A DNA stretch of 64,000 nucleotides from Amaranthus tricolor. Taxonomy: Eukaryota; Streptophyta; Magnoliopsida; Caryophyllales; Amaranthaceae. Both the position numbers and the translations under genes were made by a program. The stretch covers positions 17,694,306-17,758,305 of the forward strand of contig NC_080049.1 of assembly GCF_026212465.1 (NCBI RefSeq), read 5' to 3'. Shown here in pieces: positions 10,258 through 28,160 of the stretch. The notes under the pieces are model-generated. The model searched no databases and was not told the DNA's origin. It was given only the letters and a program-made list of their open reading frames with translations. The stretch's first letter is position 1; each line of letters opens with the position of its first letter.

Positions 10258-11294
10258 AATAGGAGGTATTATTTTAGACCCGATCTTACTTCTTCTTGGT
10301 AGCTGAGCTAAGATAACATCCTTGGCCAAAAATCCTTTAACAAAAGACGTAATATTTCTAGCAGGAAAATTTCTACTAATATTCAGAAGGCCATATCACT
10401 CTCATTTTGAATCCAAGTTTTTTGGATATTTTTTGAAAGCAACTCACTTGTAAAATTTCATAATTGTATGAGTTCGTTTGCCACCTCCACCAGATGGAAT
10501 CTCAAGTGTTTCGGTGATGGAACTTGAAAGTGAAAGAGATATTTAAAAATACCTGAATATGAAGCGTTAGTGAAGTCAACTGTTTATAAACTGGAAGTAT
10601 GATTTGAGTCTTTTGTGAAAGTGACTTAATGCCTACAACACAGCACGTTAACCTTACTCGGGTGGTGATCTCCCAGAAAACCGCTTTGACGCTGAAGTTA
10701 GATTGGAAGATAGAGAACAATGAAAGTATGATAATTGAATGAATACAGGATGAATTGATATCAAAATGATTGTAGATTGTGCAGTATATTGATTGGAAGT
10801 ATGATGGGTGTGAATTTGGTAGAGTAACGATAGATAATATGTGATCTTAGAGTGCAAATGAGTTACGCAACCAGTATTTATAGAGATAAAATCAAGGGTA
10901 AGGTGGTAACTTAATGCGTAGATCAAAGGCATGATGGGTGTTAGTGATAGGTAATCGAGAGTAGTGGGTGTTTATGTTTAGGAAGTTATAGAAGTTACTT
11001 GCTGACTAAGCAAGGTGAGGGAAAAGTTATAAAGACCCTTTGACTACGGGTCAAGGTCAATAGAAAATCAAGGGCCATCAAGGTAATTTCATAGTAATAA
11101 TTAATTAAATAAACAAATAATTAAATGCTACCATAACATCAAGAATTATAAAACAATAAAAAAAAATAGTTTAAAAGAACAAATAATAACGAAAGAATGA
11201 AAGTGTAAAGACTACTTTTATAAAAGGGAGACATTTTTTTGGATAATATGCTCTACATGTTATGGATTGGGAACAACTTCCTGTAAAATTCATA
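10258..11294. other. Intergenic DNA, no gene recognised
   Basis: The short open frames on the minus strand (around 10500-10930) show no recognisable domain, are not supported by splice context and share no repeats with each other. Nothing else stands out. Confidence 0.5.
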
Positions 11295-11567
11295 CTCCCT
11301 TCTATTCACCTTAAGAGTCTCATTTGACTTTTCACGGATTTTAAGGACAGTCAAAAGTGAGACCCTAAGGGTAGAAAAGAGAGTAGTATCTTGGGTTTTT
11401 AATGTAAGGAAGGAAAATTAGTATGGGTAATGGAGGGTATAATTGAAAATATGATAAAGCTACTAAGGGCATAAAAGTCAAAAACTCATACTAAAAAATA
11501 GAAATTGGACAATTAAGGTGACTTGACCATAAAAGAAAATGGGACACATAAGCTGAATAGGAGGGAC
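11295..11567. mobile_element. Stowaway-like MITE
   Basis: The left end is CTCCCTTCTATTCA and the right end, reverse-complemented, is GTCCCTCCTATTCA. Similarity continues for about 35 bases inward (ctta.gagtctcat versus ctta.gtgtcccat). TA dinucleotides flank both sides (11293-11294 and 11568-11569), as expected of Tc1/mariner-type MITEs. Length is about 273 bp, with no coding capacity. Confidence 0.75.
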
Positions 11568-11569
11568 TA

Positions 11570-12734
11570 TTATTTATCCTTTCAAACATATGTGCTACAA
11601 GAACAAAAGAAACAACATTGATCAATTGAAGAAAGACATACCTTAAAGCAGTTATTATTAATTTTCTAAAGTTGAAATTAATCTGTGATTGTTTGGAGGA
11701 CGTGGTTTGAATTTCCATGATGATATTAATAGTTGTTTTTTGTTTAAACCTTTTTCATATTGATGGAGTAATGATAAATGTTACTAATTGAATTTTTTTT
11801 TTTTTATTTTTGGATATTTTTTCTGGGCAAAAAAATTATTATTACTTACAAAAATCGAGTGAAGTATAACTCCGATTTATATACCAAAAGGATGGCTACA
11901 ATTAACAACCACCTGTATAATAGCATTAGTTTGAAGAGGATATCCACCTTTTAGAAACGATTGCACCTCCTTCCAGTTCATGAACTAGAGAAAGAGAACT
12001 TGCACATAAAAATTAAGCATAAAGTATACAAGTCTACAATGAACCTAATGAAAATAATCTCAGTAATCTTGCTTGGTCCTCTAATATTTATCGTTATATT
12101 TATTGTAAATGAATATCTTTTATTATTCCAAAATAATAATGTTTTAACGTTTTATCGAAATTAGAAACATAACAAAAATTATTAAGCACTAATATCAAAC
12201 CCAAAGGTAAAAGGAAACTATAAGTGCAAATTGTTGTAGTAGTAACTTTTGGTCCATTTAGACTTTCAGAAGCTTTAAAAACAACTAATTGTAATCCTTT
12301 ATGCCTTTTCTTTTGGTCTTGAACCTTTTAACCTTTTGAACTATAAAATCTTCATTTTTTGTTCAACTTGGAATTTTTGCTCAACAATGTAAGCATTCTA
12401 TATAACTCATCAACAATATTCTCCATTCTATTCATATGGTAGTTCAAACAAAACATTTGTACCCACTAGAAAAAGAATGTAGTATATAAGTAGCCAATTA
12501 TTGACGGTTGGAAAGTCTAGTCTTATCATCTATTTAAAATGATTATTTATTTTGAGGACATATTATCGCATTGGTTTTTGTATCTTTAATTCGCACTAAA
12601 ATATATCCTTATAAGTCTTATACCTTTAGATTTTAGCTTGCAAATGTTGGATGATATTGTATGCATCAATTTTCTAATACTTGTTTTAAAGGGTATATTT
12701 TATAAAAGCTAATATAAGGAAAATAACCGTCAAT
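11570..12734. other. AT-rich intergenic DNA, no gene recognised
   Basis: Only short unsupported reading frames, including a leucine/isoleucine-rich 67-codon frame at 11961-12164 that looks like chance AT-rich coding. No repeats or element ends were identified with confidence. Confidence 0.5.
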
Positions 12735-14404
12735 GGCAGTTTTGGGCCGGTTCAACCTATTCCGTTGAACAGGGCCCAAATTTAAAAGGCCCAATATAAA
12801 ACAAATTGATCAAGATATCAATAATACTAGGTAAGTTTCGTAAATATGTTTTTTGTGCTTAAATAATTTTGTTTGATATGTTTCGTAAATATCAATTTGG
12901 AAACATAAAAGAGAACAACTTTTAATTCAATCTTAAAGTATTCCTAAGTCTGACATATATGACCCTAGAAATAGGGATTCTCTTGATACAAATTCTATTG
13001 ACATTTTGGCACTAAATGACCCTAAAAGACAAATAAACATGGTAAAAGGACCTAAGAATAGATCTTTGCCTAATGGTAAAACTTCCAATAGAGAATGGCT
13101 TGTTTACTCAAAGGAGCTTGATAGAGTTTTTTTTGCTTTTGTTGTAAGATTTTTAAAAAAGGAACTATAAGAGGTGCTCTAGTTTATGAAGGATTTTTTG
13201 ATTGGTTTCATTTAAGTGCGAGACTTAAAAAGCATGAAAGTATTAGTGATCACATTTTGAACATGGCTACTTGGTGTGAATTACGAATGAGATTGCTAAA
13301 AAAAAATGAAACAATTGATAAATTTTCTCAAGAACAATTAAAGAAAGAGAAGGAATATTGGAAAAATGTGTTTAATAGAATTGTTGCCGTTGTAAACTAT
13401 CTTGGTCAAAATAACCTTGCTTTTCGTGAAAAAAAAAAAAAGAACGATTGTTTGAAAAAGAAAATTGTAATTTTTTAGGTTTTGTTGAAATGTTAACTGC
13501 ATTTGATCCTGTGATGAGTGAGCATGTTGAGCGAATAACTAGTGGCAAAATTCATGATCGTTATTTGAGTCATTTTCTTCAAAATGAAATGATACTATTA
13601 CTTTCTTCAAATATTAGGTCTATTATTGTTAGGAAAATAAAAGAAGCAAAATATTTTGCTGTATTGTTGGATTGTATATCTGATTCTAGTCATCAAGAAC
13701 AAATGTCTTTGATTCTAAGATGTGTTGATGGCTCTACTAACTCCTTCAAAGTTGATGAATTTTTTCTTGAATTTTTGGATGTTGATGATACGAGTGGTGC
13801 AAGACTTTTCTTAGAGTTAAAAAATGTATTGATGTCTCATGACCTTAGACATTGATAATGTAAGAGGTCAAGGATATGATAATGGGTTTAATATGAAAGA
13901 GAAAAATCGAGATGTTCAAAAAAGATTATTAGATTTAAACCCTAGAGTTTTTTGTACGCCATGTGGTTTCCATAGTCTTAAAGCAAAGCGGGAGACGTTT
14001 TTGGAATTGTCCAGCGTATTTACACTTTGTTTGCAAATTCCACTAAAAGATGGCTAATTTTGAAAGAACATGTGAAAAAGTTAGCACTTAAGCGATTGTC
14101 GGCCATACGATGGGAAAGTCATGTTGAAATCATTAAGGCTATTAAGGTTTCAAATTGTCGAAGTCCAAAAGGCCTAACTTGAACTAGCTGAAAAAGATTC
14201 TAATACTCTAGCACAAAGTGAAGCCAAGTCATTAGCAAATAATGAGCTTGGTAGTTTTGAGTTCTTGTTTGCTACCATCATTTGGTATGAAATTCTAAAT
14301 GAATTTAATTTTGTTAGCAAACAATTACAAACAGAAGACATGGTTATAGATGTTGCAATTAATTTGATGAAAGGTTTAATGATGGGGACTTTACATCCTT
14401 CAAT
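12735..14404 (+). pseudogene. TTF-type zinc-finger / DUF4371 hAT transposase relic, 3' end missing
   Basis: Pieces in shifting frames follow the family order. About 12955-13150 has the TTF start (a Y-D-P-R-N segment, then N-R-E-W-L-V-Y-S-K). Positions 13170-13480 hold the linker rich in L, K and E. Positions 13448-13855 hold a DUF4371-like block (residues like HFLQNEMILLL, KYFAVLLDCISD). Positions 13839-14057 hold GQGYDNGFNM, close to the family RGQGYDNGANM. At least four frame changes occur. The match stops abruptly near 14400, where unrelated repeat DNA begins. 'cagttttgggccggttcaac' at 12736 may be the decayed left terminus. The family is the ZMYM1-like branch of plant hAT transposases; no intact protein is possible. 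Confidence 0.78.
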
Positions 14405-15489
14405 AGTAATACCGCAAGTGCACGGCGTAGCGTAGTATGTCGGCAAGTACGGGTCGAATCCACAGGGAGTGGGAATTAAGTCAATAGTTTTTTCTCGATC
14501 AATTAGTATCTTCGAAAGGGTATAATATGGTGTTTGGTGGTAGAAATAATTAAAGCAAGCAATTAAAAATACTTAATGAAAATGAAGCATAAAAATAAAT
14601 AAGAATGCAATGAACTAAACCAAGCATAAAAGGATCAGTAAGCTAAGGAGGCAAAGGCTAGGCTTTTTTCTCACCAAAGTAGTGTTTACTAAACTTTAAC
14701 CTAAGGTCATGGATGTTTTGTTATGGGGAAGAACATATCATAAATACTAATGTTCTCTCTCGAGCAACAAATGCTTCCTAAAACATACTCAACTACCTAT
14801 TCTCATGGAGCTAAGCATAATTTAAGACATGAAGTACACATTTAACATTACCAATCAAAACATATAGCTATTCTCATGGAGATGACTTAATTTTTAAGCA
14901 TAAATTATCATTAAAAATCGACTCTCGTCCTCAATTCAACGACACTACACAAGATAGCAAAATCCATCTTAAACTATAAACAACACAACCAAGCCAAAGC
15001 TAAAGAAAGCAATTTAGACTACATACATGGTGATAATGCCTAGCCTAAGCCAAAATAAACTACTCACTCGTACTCAATTTTGAGATTGTAAATTGCAAAT
15101 AAGCTAAGAACCATAGATGAATGAATTTAACTAGAGTATTCTAAAAAGATGAATGCAATATAAGTTGAAAAACTACAAGCATGGATATATGAAACTAAAA
15201 GCAATTAATCAAAGATAACTCAGTGACATGAATTAAAAATAATATAAGCAAAGGATAAAATTTACTCTTGTGAGTTCAATCTAAGGATGAACAAGATGAT
15301 TATTGATGATTCAAAGTAATACCTTCCAAAAGCTTCAAATAATAATTCACCAATGGTTGAAGAATCCAAATTGCAAAAATGTTACAAAAGAGACTTGAAT
15401 TTAAGATTGTAATTGTAATTGAAAGTGCTTAATGGAATTGAAAGAGAAATTATGCTAAACACTAATTCTTAATCGAAAAGAAAGCTAAG
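14405..15489 (-). mobile_element. Possible Ty3/gypsy LTR relic
   Basis: Read on the minus strand, this stretch ends 'tccctgtggattcgacccg' and then 'gtgcacttgcggtat'. That phrasing is typical of the 3' end of Athila/Tat-type LTRs near their primer-binding site, to my knowledge. No coding region is visible, and the remainder is AT-rich with many A-rich direct phrases. It interrupts the TTF-type transposase relic on its left and abuts the Sirevirus LTR on its right. I could not define the outer end or a target duplication. Confidence 0.4.
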
Positions 15490-16507
15490 TGAAAGTTGAT
15501 AGCAGGTCTAATACTTTCTAGAGGGGAGGTGAATAGAGAATATGGGGGTTTAAAAATTTTTTCTGGAAACTTATTTTAAGAGATTGAGGAGTCTTTCAAA
15601 ACTGTTTTCTAGAACAGTTTTGAGTCAATTCGTAAAACAATAACGTATGTGCGGAAAATAAACTTGGAGCATAACAAACGATATGTTAACGAGGTTCTGT
15701 TCTAAAAACCTACTACCCGCCTATAGGTTCTCTGTCAACCCGTAGGATTTCAACGCCTTTTATTAATTCGACTTTAAGACAAAGTAGAAGATCTCACCTT
15801 CTTCTCTCACCACGTTCTTCCCCTTGAAGAAATATCTTACAAGTCCCTTTAATAAAAGCAAATCCCAAATCTCACAATAGAGATTACAAATTGAACACTT
15901 TGAAAAGTATTCTAAGTTAGGCGTATTAAATTTAATCTAACTCTTTTTTAACACTTAAGCCTATTACAAATTGTAAGAACTAGATGAACTAAGAATTACA
16001 ACTCTTTAGGGAATACTAGATCTTTTTACAAGAGAGAAAGAGGTGCATAGAGGTGTATCCTTAATTCTGAAATGAAACCTTGTATTTATAGATGTTACGC
16101 CTCAACATCTCCTTGAAGAGCAAGAAAGCTTCATCCGTTAATTTGTTGTTCTGGATCTTCTGTGCCAGTCTTCAAGACCTTGAGCTCTATTTCAAACTGA
16201 CATGTACTGACAGCTAACATAACCTCGTCATTGTGTGCTATAATTAATCTTTAATAACCAATGCTAAGCTACCACGTTAGTACTCATACACGATTATGAA
16301 AACTAAGCAAAACCAGATTAATCAACGTGTAAATTATTTATTCAAATTAATTCCTATTTTAAGCATTAATTTAAATAGTCATTTCCTATATTTAGTATCA
16401 ATTTAAATTACCATCTTATTCATAGAAAACACTTTAATTATCATAACAACTAATTTAAATCCAAATATAACCGTGTACTATAATTAACAAAACATGTGTA
16501 CCTTGTA

Positions 16508-17425
16508 TAGGGATGGCAATGGGTATTGGACCCGACCCGGATCCGTATCCGTTTTCACGGATCTGGGTCATAAAAAATTGGACCCGTCGGATCCGGATCG
16601 GATCCGAATCTGTTTAAAATTCACGGGTACGGATCCGGATCTGAGAAAAATATCCAGAACCAAACCCCGCGGATCTGGAGGACCCGTTTTATTTATTTAT
16701 TTATTTATTTTATATTAAATATATATTAAAATTTAAATCCCCTATTCCCCTCCCTCACTGCCTCATGCTCTCACGCACGCCCTCAGCCCCTCACTTCCTC
16801 AATCCTCACGCATCCCATTTGCCATTTCCCTCCAGGAGCCCTCACTGCCTGTCGACAGCCACCGGCACACAGCCCACAGGAGCCCTCACGCAAGCCAGAG
16901 ATAAAATCTATGCAATTGTCTACCCAATACTTCTTCTGGAATTTGCAGAGGTTGTAATAAACCAAGATTGGCTATAATTTCATTTTTGGGTTCTTGAAAA
17001 GTAATGCAGTTCCTCACAAATTGACTAACTGTATTAGTCATGGCTTTTCAATACAATATTTGTTTCAATCTCCTCAAGGTTAATTTCCTTCCAGAATGCC
17101 CACCCTCTGGACTATTGCGGTGCCAATGAATCAATGTATTCATTAGTTGCTTATTAAGAACTTATTGTTAATCTCCACAAGGTTAACTTATTGTGAAGTT
17201 ATATATATTATTAACATTAGTCTACAAATATCGCTTTATTACAATCTCAACACATTCAAAAATACAAAAAAAAAGCAAAAACAAGTCAGACCCGTTTTGG
17301 ACCCGGATCCGGTACTGGATCCGCAGTTTTCGCGGATCCGGATCTGGGTCTTGCAAAACTGGACTCGCGGATTCGGATCCTGTTCTTGAAAACGGATCCG
17401 GATCCGGGTCCACTTGCCATCCCTA
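16508..17425. mobile_element. Pack-hAT 2: same ends as Pack-hAT 1, different captured cargo
   Basis: Ends are TAGGGATGGCAATGGG at 16508 and TTGCCATCCCTA ending at 17425. A perfect 8-bp duplication, accttgta, flanks it (16500-16507 and 17426-17433). The outer ~230 bp on each side closely match Pack-hAT 1 and carry the same GGATCC/GGATCT arrays. The inner ~400 bp are unrelated to the CGS1 cargo: a CT-rich stretch (about 16745-16890) joined to a reverse-oriented gypsy integrase fragment. It sits inside the 3' LTR of Sirevirus C and so postdates it. Confidence 0.92.
16890..17140 (-). pseudogene. Captured fragment of a Ty3/gypsy integrase zinc-binding region
   Basis: Translating the minus strand gives the H-x-H... 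pattern of the gypsy integrase N-terminus: a segment like PEGGHSGRK, then QFVRNCITF, then GLLQPLQIPEE, and after a frame change CIDFISGL. The order and spacing match the region between the zinc-binding motif and the first catalytic Asp (IDFI). The second cysteine of the CxxC pair reads as phenylalanine. It is a short, frame-broken cargo inside Pack-hAT 2. Confidence 0.7.
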
Positions 17426-17940
17426 ACCTTGTACTTTGGATAATTAATCATTCAAATATCGTAAACATATATTTTAAAATTCAAATTCAAATATTCAAAC
17501 GTTAATAACAAACCGTGTAATAATATATTGCAACTTAGTTTAAAATAATATCAAAGTAAATTTTAATGAACCTTGACCTATTAAAAATATTTCAAAGTTA
17601 ATTTTAATGAACCTTGACCTATTAAAATATTTCAAAGTTATTTTAATTAACCTTGACCTATTAAAATATTTCAAATATATTTACGAAACTAAACTTATTA
17701 TAAACATAATTATCTTCAAGACATTGAAACTAACTTCAAGACTTATAAATTTAACCATAAGATAAACTTAAGTTATTTAAGCATATTCCAATAATTTGAG
17801 CTTAAACATATATATCAAATATTCGGTTCATATCCGATATGATTTTGTACTAACTTAAACAACTAAATGTAATTACTTAATTTATTTGTTTAATTAATAT
17901 GTGTTTTGAATTATCATCATTTAAGAGAGTTGAGTCTTCA

Positions 17941-18604
17941 ATCTCCCCCTTGATGAAAGTCAAAACCATATTTTCCTAAATCATATTACTAAGTTAACAT
18001 GAATTGAAAAACATGATAAGAATAACGAAATATCATAGAGCAGAATGTTTTTCAAGACTTTGAAAACGATTTCAATTCAGAACGGTATAAAAACAGAATA
18101 GTATAAACCAATAAATTTTCATGCTTCTTATTATTTCTAACGAATAAGGTTTCATGTTTCATTATCCATGCATGCAAACAAATATCCAATCACAATACAT
18201 GCAAATATAATAATCAATATTGTATTGTAACATTATATCAATATATCAATATTTTAACATCAAAAACATAATCATCAATCATCATGATCATGAACAATAA
18301 TATAATAAACAACTATAAACGTATCATCAAACATGTATCATCAAATAACTATGTTTAAGAACAAACAATCAAAATAAGCATCTCCCCATATTAAACTATT
18401 ATCTCCCCCTTTGATTAGCCATGATGAATACATATCTCCCCCAAACATAAATGTATTTGCAATAAACAATCAATAATCAATATGCACTAATAAACACTAA
18501 TATGTATGCAACATAATATGTATGCACAAAGCAAGCAAGCAAAAGCAAACAAACCAAGCAACAAAATAAACAATTACTTACATTTACATATCTCCCCCTT
18601 TTTT
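17941..18604 (-). promoter_or_regulatory. Multiple polypurine tracts upstream of the Sirevirus C 3' LTR
   Basis: Five minus-strand copies of a GGGGAGAT-type purine tract lie at about 17941-17951, 18381-18387, 18401-18412, 18431-18442 and 18590-18604, the first directly against the LTR. Polypurine tracts prime plus-strand DNA synthesis. Multiple tracts before the 3' LTR are a described hallmark of Sireviruses. The intervening sequence is AT-rich and non-coding. Confidence 0.75.
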
Positions 18605-18716
18605 ACTTTCATCAAAAAGTAAACAAGGAGTAAAAATGTTGGGATTGTTAATAAAAAAAAACAAAATTGTTTGCCGAAATTAAAAAAAATTGTTCATCAA
18701 CCATTAACAACTAAAA

Positions 18717-19880
18717 TTACTTCCTGGACCGAGTCTTCCTTTTCTTGGAAGGTTTGGTTTGTCCAGGGGAAGTAGTAACTTCAACAGTTGGAGGAATGGT
18801 CTGAATAGGAGTAGCATCAACAGCCTCTAGAATAAGTTCTTCTTCCTTCTCATCTGCCTTCACCTCATCAGCAACTTCCTTCTCTTTTTCTCCTTCTTTC
18901 TCCTTTACCTCCTCCATCACAATATCCTCTTGTGGCTTAGCAGCAGCACACTCAACAACACCTTCTTCTACCACCACATCTTCAACTGCCATACCTTTCA
19001 TGTCTTTCATAAATGTGTCTAACAAGTCAGAGTAGACACCTTATCATGCAAATAAAGTAATGAAGTCTTCATTTCACCAACCTCTAAGTCAAGTAGAGGC
19101 GTGAAAGAGTGGTGTGCTCTTTAATGTGAGGGTAAAGACGTGAAAGCCGCTTACCATGGATCTTTTGCAGATCCTCTTTTTCAGATGATGACAAGTGTGA
19201 ATATAACTCGTACTTGCCATGGATTTTAAAAATACCAAGAGGTGGGAGGATGTTACTAGACAGAGATGATGGACCAGTATAATCTACTTCCTCTAAGTTA
19301 GAGAGTGGATTAAAATGATTAAAGATCAATGTCAAAAGATTAGAATAAGGAAGAGAGCAATTACGAACATGAGAACTGCAAAACCGTATTGTTGAAAAGA
19401 TAAGAGAGGCATAATCAACGTTTTTAAAAGAGGCAATTTTCCACATCAATATTAGATGGGCATCTGTGACTAATTCACAAGATGAGTTGCGTGAGAAGAC
19501 TGTTCTGACAAGGATATTATGCAGCAATTTACCACATAAATTCAAGGCATTGTGGGTCAGTTTTGTGGTGGAAGAGAAATCAGAATAAGAATCAAGGATA
19601 AACATATCCTTGGCATTTTGTAGTGCCAAAATGTTTGGAGTCGTAGCATCAGCAACATTGGAGAATTTTAACATATCATTTACTAGGGTTTTAGAGATAA
19701 TAATCTCTTAGCCTTTAACGAAACTTCTCAAGGCCGGATTGCCATCAATCATAATGAAAGACAAGTTAGAATAAAAGATTTTCACAAGAATAGGGTAAGA
19801 TGTAGAGCCAGGATTCAACAACATACCTGGAGTTGATTGAATAAAAGAAGAGATAATTTCAAAATCTTCAAATAAGAAGA
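18717..19880 (-). pseudogene. Sirevirus C ORF3 (env-position, plant transposon protein) relic, fused to truncated pol
   Basis: Two broken frames read on the minus strand. Positions 19880-19084 correspond to the conserved core also seen in Sirevirus D ORF3 (a LL.N...R..F.RNS segment, then DA.LI..W). Positions 19025-18717 correspond to the acidic, K/E-rich C-terminal part ending in basic residues. The N-terminus is gone: the sequence passes directly from the reverse-transcriptase segment (GELNFFIGLQI, ending about 19882) into the ORF3 core. A deletion therefore removed RNase H and the pol-ORF3 spacer. Its function is unknown; it is non-coding in its present state. Confidence 0.7.
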
Positions 19881-21015
19881 AAATTTGCAAGCCAATGAAG
19901 AAATTTAATTCTCCCATCATACTCATTTCAAATTCAAGACTCATAAGGTTAGCAAATTCTTTACTTAGCATCCAATTCATTGGTAGCACAAAAAATAATA
20001 TCATCAACATAAATTTGTACAACTAAGATATCAGAACCTCTGTTCTTGAAAAATAAGGTTGTATCAATTTTACCTCTAAAATAACCATTTTCAATCTAAA
20101 ACTTTAATAATCTTTATTGCCTAGGGGCTTGTTTTAGCTCATAAAGTGCTTTATCAACCTTATAGACATGATCAAGAAAAGAAGGATTTTCAAAGCCAGG
20201 GGGTTGTTCCACAAAGACGTTTTCATTAAGAAAACCATTAAAGAAAGCACATTTGACATCCATTTGATATAACTTAAAATTCATAAAAATAGCAAAAGAA
20301 ATTAGAATTCTAATAGCCTCTAACCTGGCTACCCGAGCAAATATCTCTGTATAATCGATTCCTTTTGGTTGATCATACCCTTTAACCATGAGCCTCCATT
20401 TATTTCTTACTATGATTCCATGTTCATCTCATTTGTTTCTGAATACCCATTTTAGTCCAATCACCTTCTTGTGTTTTGGTTTCGGTTCTAAATTCACACT
20501 TTCTTTCTTTCAAATTCATTCAATACATCTTGCATGGCAACAACCCATTCGGAATCTTTTAAAGCTTCTTCATTATTTTTAGGTTTCAATGTTGAGAGGA
20601 ACGCAAAGTATGCATAGAAATTTCTCATTTGGGATCTGGTTTTTGTGCCCTTATTTAAATCACTGATCATCGAGTCAAGTGGCTGACATTTTTGATATTT
20701 TCATGGTTTGGGCACAAATTCTCTTATAGGAACAGTTGTGCAAACAGGGTCACTGACTTGATTGATATGCTGCTCAGCTTCCTCCGGATCATTTTGTTCT
20801 TTTCTAGGAACAGCTAGATTGGGAACATCTTGCTGGTCCTCATTTTTCGGCTGTTCTACTTGGTCAGGTACTTTGGTTTCTTCTTGAATCTGTTGTTCTC
20901 TATTTGCTCTTTGATCTTGCTCTTTAGTTACCTCTTCGTCATCTTCCAATTTTGCAAGATCTATTTTCAAATTATTTGTATCCTGTTCACTTGTCATAAA
21001 GTTAGTTTCATCAAA
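19880..21015 (-). pseudogene. Sirevirus C pol, downstream half (integrase tail and reverse transcriptase)
   Basis: Minus-strand fragments in several frames. Positions 21015-20701 are the acidic/Q-rich linker after integrase. Positions 20700-20390 are a degraded N-terminal RT part. Positions 20389-20114 contain DVKCAFFNGFL (catalytic Asp region) and ALYELKQAPRQ. Positions 20022-19882 contain SMMGELNFF. The YVDD box lies in a broken stretch near 20040. It is the continuation of the pol fragment at 32723-33771, separated by the CACTA insertion, and RNase H is deleted. Confidence 0.85.
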
Positions 21016-21235
21016 CACTAGTGGAAAAAAACCTCATTTGCTGTGGTTTTTTGGCCATTATTTGCTGCGGTTTTGGCCCCAAGCAATAGTGATAGCAGCA
21101 AATGACCTAATTTAAATGCTGCGGTTAAAAACCACAGCAAAAAAGAGCTTTATTTGCTGCGGTCATCCCTAAAAACTGCAGAAAATAAGTGGCATCATTT
21201 GCTGCGGATTTTGGTGCTGACCGCAATAAATAGCT
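21016..21235. repeat. CACTA left terminal repeat and subterminal TTTGCTGCGGTT motifs
   Basis: About nine copies of TTTGCTGCGGT or its complement ACCGCAGCAAA, with one- or two-base variants, in both orientations within 220 bp of the terminus. In En/Spm, similar subterminal 12-mers are bound by TNPA; binding here is inferred from that precedent. Confidence 0.85.
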
Positions 21236-21455
21236 ATTTTTTTTTCTTTTTTCGTTTTATTCTAATAATAATCCAATAATAATGTAGAATGTAATAACAA
21301 TGATTAATCCAATAATAATTCAATGATAATCACCAATAATCTCTTTGTAATAAAAAACTTTCGATAATATAATATGATATGTACGTACATATATATATAC
21401 AATAATATAATATAAATTAAAGTCCTAAAAAAAATCTATACTAATTACAATTTAT

Positions 21456-27971
<6,516 letters not shown>

Positions 27972-28160
27972 GAAAGAGTATGAATAGAAATATATTAGAA
28001 CATAAGCTAAGTAATATAAAGAATATGACTATGATTTGCAATTCTAATATGTTCAACACAATAATATATAACAAATAGTGTTATGTGCAAAGTTTCAAGC
28101 AAAACAAACCAAGTGCCAAAAAAACTTTTAAAAGCTTTAAATTCATACCTTGTGAATCAC

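Larger units (their letters stand above)
15490..17940 (-). repeat. 3' LTR of Sirevirus C, split by Pack-hAT 2
   Basis: It matches the solo LTR at 4856-6346. TGAAAGTTGATAG is at the left and TTGAGTCTTCA ends at 17940, immediately followed by a polypurine tract (minus strand AAGGGGGAGAT, 17941-17951). That makes this the 3' LTR of a minus-strand element whose internal region lies to the right. Without the 918-bp hAT insertion and 8-bp duplication it is about 1,525 bp. The 5-bp sequence outside the left end is ctaag; the partner is lost because the 5' side of the element is gone. Confidence 0.85.

Noticed and set aside
10500..10932. Two adjacent minus-strand frames as a possible gene
   Set aside because: Different frames, no domain, no plausible splice pair joining them.
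21016..21235. CRISPR-like spaced repeats at the CACTA ends
   Set aside because: Motifs alternate in orientation with irregular spacing and lie in plant CACTA subterminal DNA; not a CRISPR array.
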